From the NCBI GenBank assembly GCA_021852245.1, contig JAJZNY010000025.1:1-7576 (forward strand): a stretch of DNA of 7,576 nt. Direction: 5' to 3'. Under the pieces are notes generated by a model. It was not told the DNA's origin. It did not search any database and saw only the letters and a program-made list of their open reading frames with translations. The position numbers and the translations under genes were made by a program. Each line of letters starts with the position of its first letter. The stretch's first letter is position 1. Origin of the DNA: Planctomycetota bacterium (lineage in GTDB: Bacteria > Planctomycetota > Phycisphaerae > WQYP01). This document shows positions 7,087-7,576 of the stretch, one piece after another.

Positions 7087-7576
7087 ATGAGCGCCGGCGA
7101 GCCAATCTCGGTCACGACGTCGGATGACGATACCCGATGGATGCACCACGCCCTGGAATTGGCTCAGCGAGGGCGCGGCTTCGTAGAGCCCAATCCCGTG
7201 GTTGGTGCGGTGATCGTGAAAGACGGTCGGATTCTCGGCCAGGGGTATCACGAAAAATTCGGCGGTCCGCATGCCGAAATTCAAGCGCTCCGCATGGCAG
7301 GGCCGCAGGCCGCCGGAGCAACGGCCTATGTGACTCTCGAACCATGCTGCTACACCGGCAAGACTGGGCCGTGCACCCGGGCGCTGATCGAGGCGAAAGT
7401 GTCGAGGGTGGTGGCGGCGGTGCTGGACCCCAATCCGCTGGTGGCGGGCAGAGGAGTTTTGGAACTCCGTCGCCATGGCATCGCGGTGGTGCTGGGAACC
7501 TGTGCACGCCGGGCTACCCGTATCAACGCCCCGTTTTTCAAGCTCATCAGCCTTAAACGCCCTTATGTCATCGCGA
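7087..7576 (+). CDS. ribD: RibD, riboflavin biosynthesis deaminase/reductase, N-terminal part (runs off window)
   Basis: The frame is open from ATG 7087 to the window end, giving 163 codons without a stop, so the 3' part is missing. It encodes the deaminase domain of the bifunctional enzyme that converts diaminohydroxyphosphoribosylaminopyrimidine to its uracil form and then reduces the ribose. Visible are WMHHALELAQRGRGFVEPNP (18-37), VVGAVIV (38-44), the zinc and catalytic motif PHAE (H62, proton-shuttling E64), and EPCCYTGKTGPC with zinc ligands C87 and C96. DPNPLVAGRG (114-123) closes the deaminase domain. FKLISLKRPYVI at 151-162 marks the start of the reductase domain, which is cut off. 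GGGGA at 7077-7081 is a good ribosome-binding site 5 nt before the ATG. Cys88 stands where many homologues have Ser or Thr. No FMN riboswitch is visible in the 51-nt gap after gpmI. Confidence 0.95.
   Translation, partial: MSAGEPISVTTSDDDTRWMHHALELAQRGRGFVEPNPVVGAVIVKDGRILGQGYHEKFGGPHAEIQALRMAGPQAAGATAYVTLEPCCYTGKTGPCTRALIEAKVSRVVAAVLDPNPLVAGRGVLELRRHGIAVVLGTCARRATRINAPFFKLISLKRPYVIA

Noticed and set aside
5806..7476. Long open frame on the minus strand opposite gpmI and ribD
   Set aside because: It lies antisense to two enzymes with complete catalytic motifs. Its product is His/Arg-rich without recognisable domains, so it is a shadow of GC-biased codon use.

Overview
This is a moderately GC-rich bacterial chromosomal window with no RNA genes, CRISPR array, prophage or insertion sequence that I can see. 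The form of the phosphoglycerate mutase (DGWG followed by NPHPEMNSYNAV, and MGNSEVGH followed by IVDQETMRITRRIRDGSFFEN) and the company it keeps suggest a planctomycete, perhaps of the Phycisphaerae. That is inference from family resemblance, not a database result.

Positions 1-2295 look like the edge of a surface-glycan locus. They hold the C-terminal end of a GT11 (alpha-1,2-fucosyltransferase-like) enzyme, then a GT2 glycosyltransferase on the plus strand, and tail-to-tail with it a second GT2 glycosyltransferase on the minus strand. The two GT2 proteins are clear paralogues. They align without gaps for about 305 residues, so the pair is an old inverted duplication.

Positions 2296-2866 contain no intact gene. 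On the minus strand they show what looks like a broken reading frame (2339-2829), interrupted by one in-frame stop and one frameshift, just upstream of the minus-strand GT2.

Positions 2867-5304 hold a ten-helix EamA/DMT-type transporter (plus) and, converging on it with a 49-nt overlap of the coding ends, a secreted or membrane-anchored protein of unknown function (minus). The unknown protein has a signal peptide and two internal membrane helices.

Positions 5431-7576 are housekeeping: cofactor-independent phosphoglycerate mutase (gpmI, glycolysis) followed 51 nt later by ribD (riboflavin synthesis), which runs off the window. The 126 nt between the unknown membrane protein and gpmI is a divergent intergenic region and the likely site of their promoters. 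I did not find an unmistakable new system. The items most worth a second look are the convergent paralogue pair, the broken gene and the uncharacterised membrane protein.
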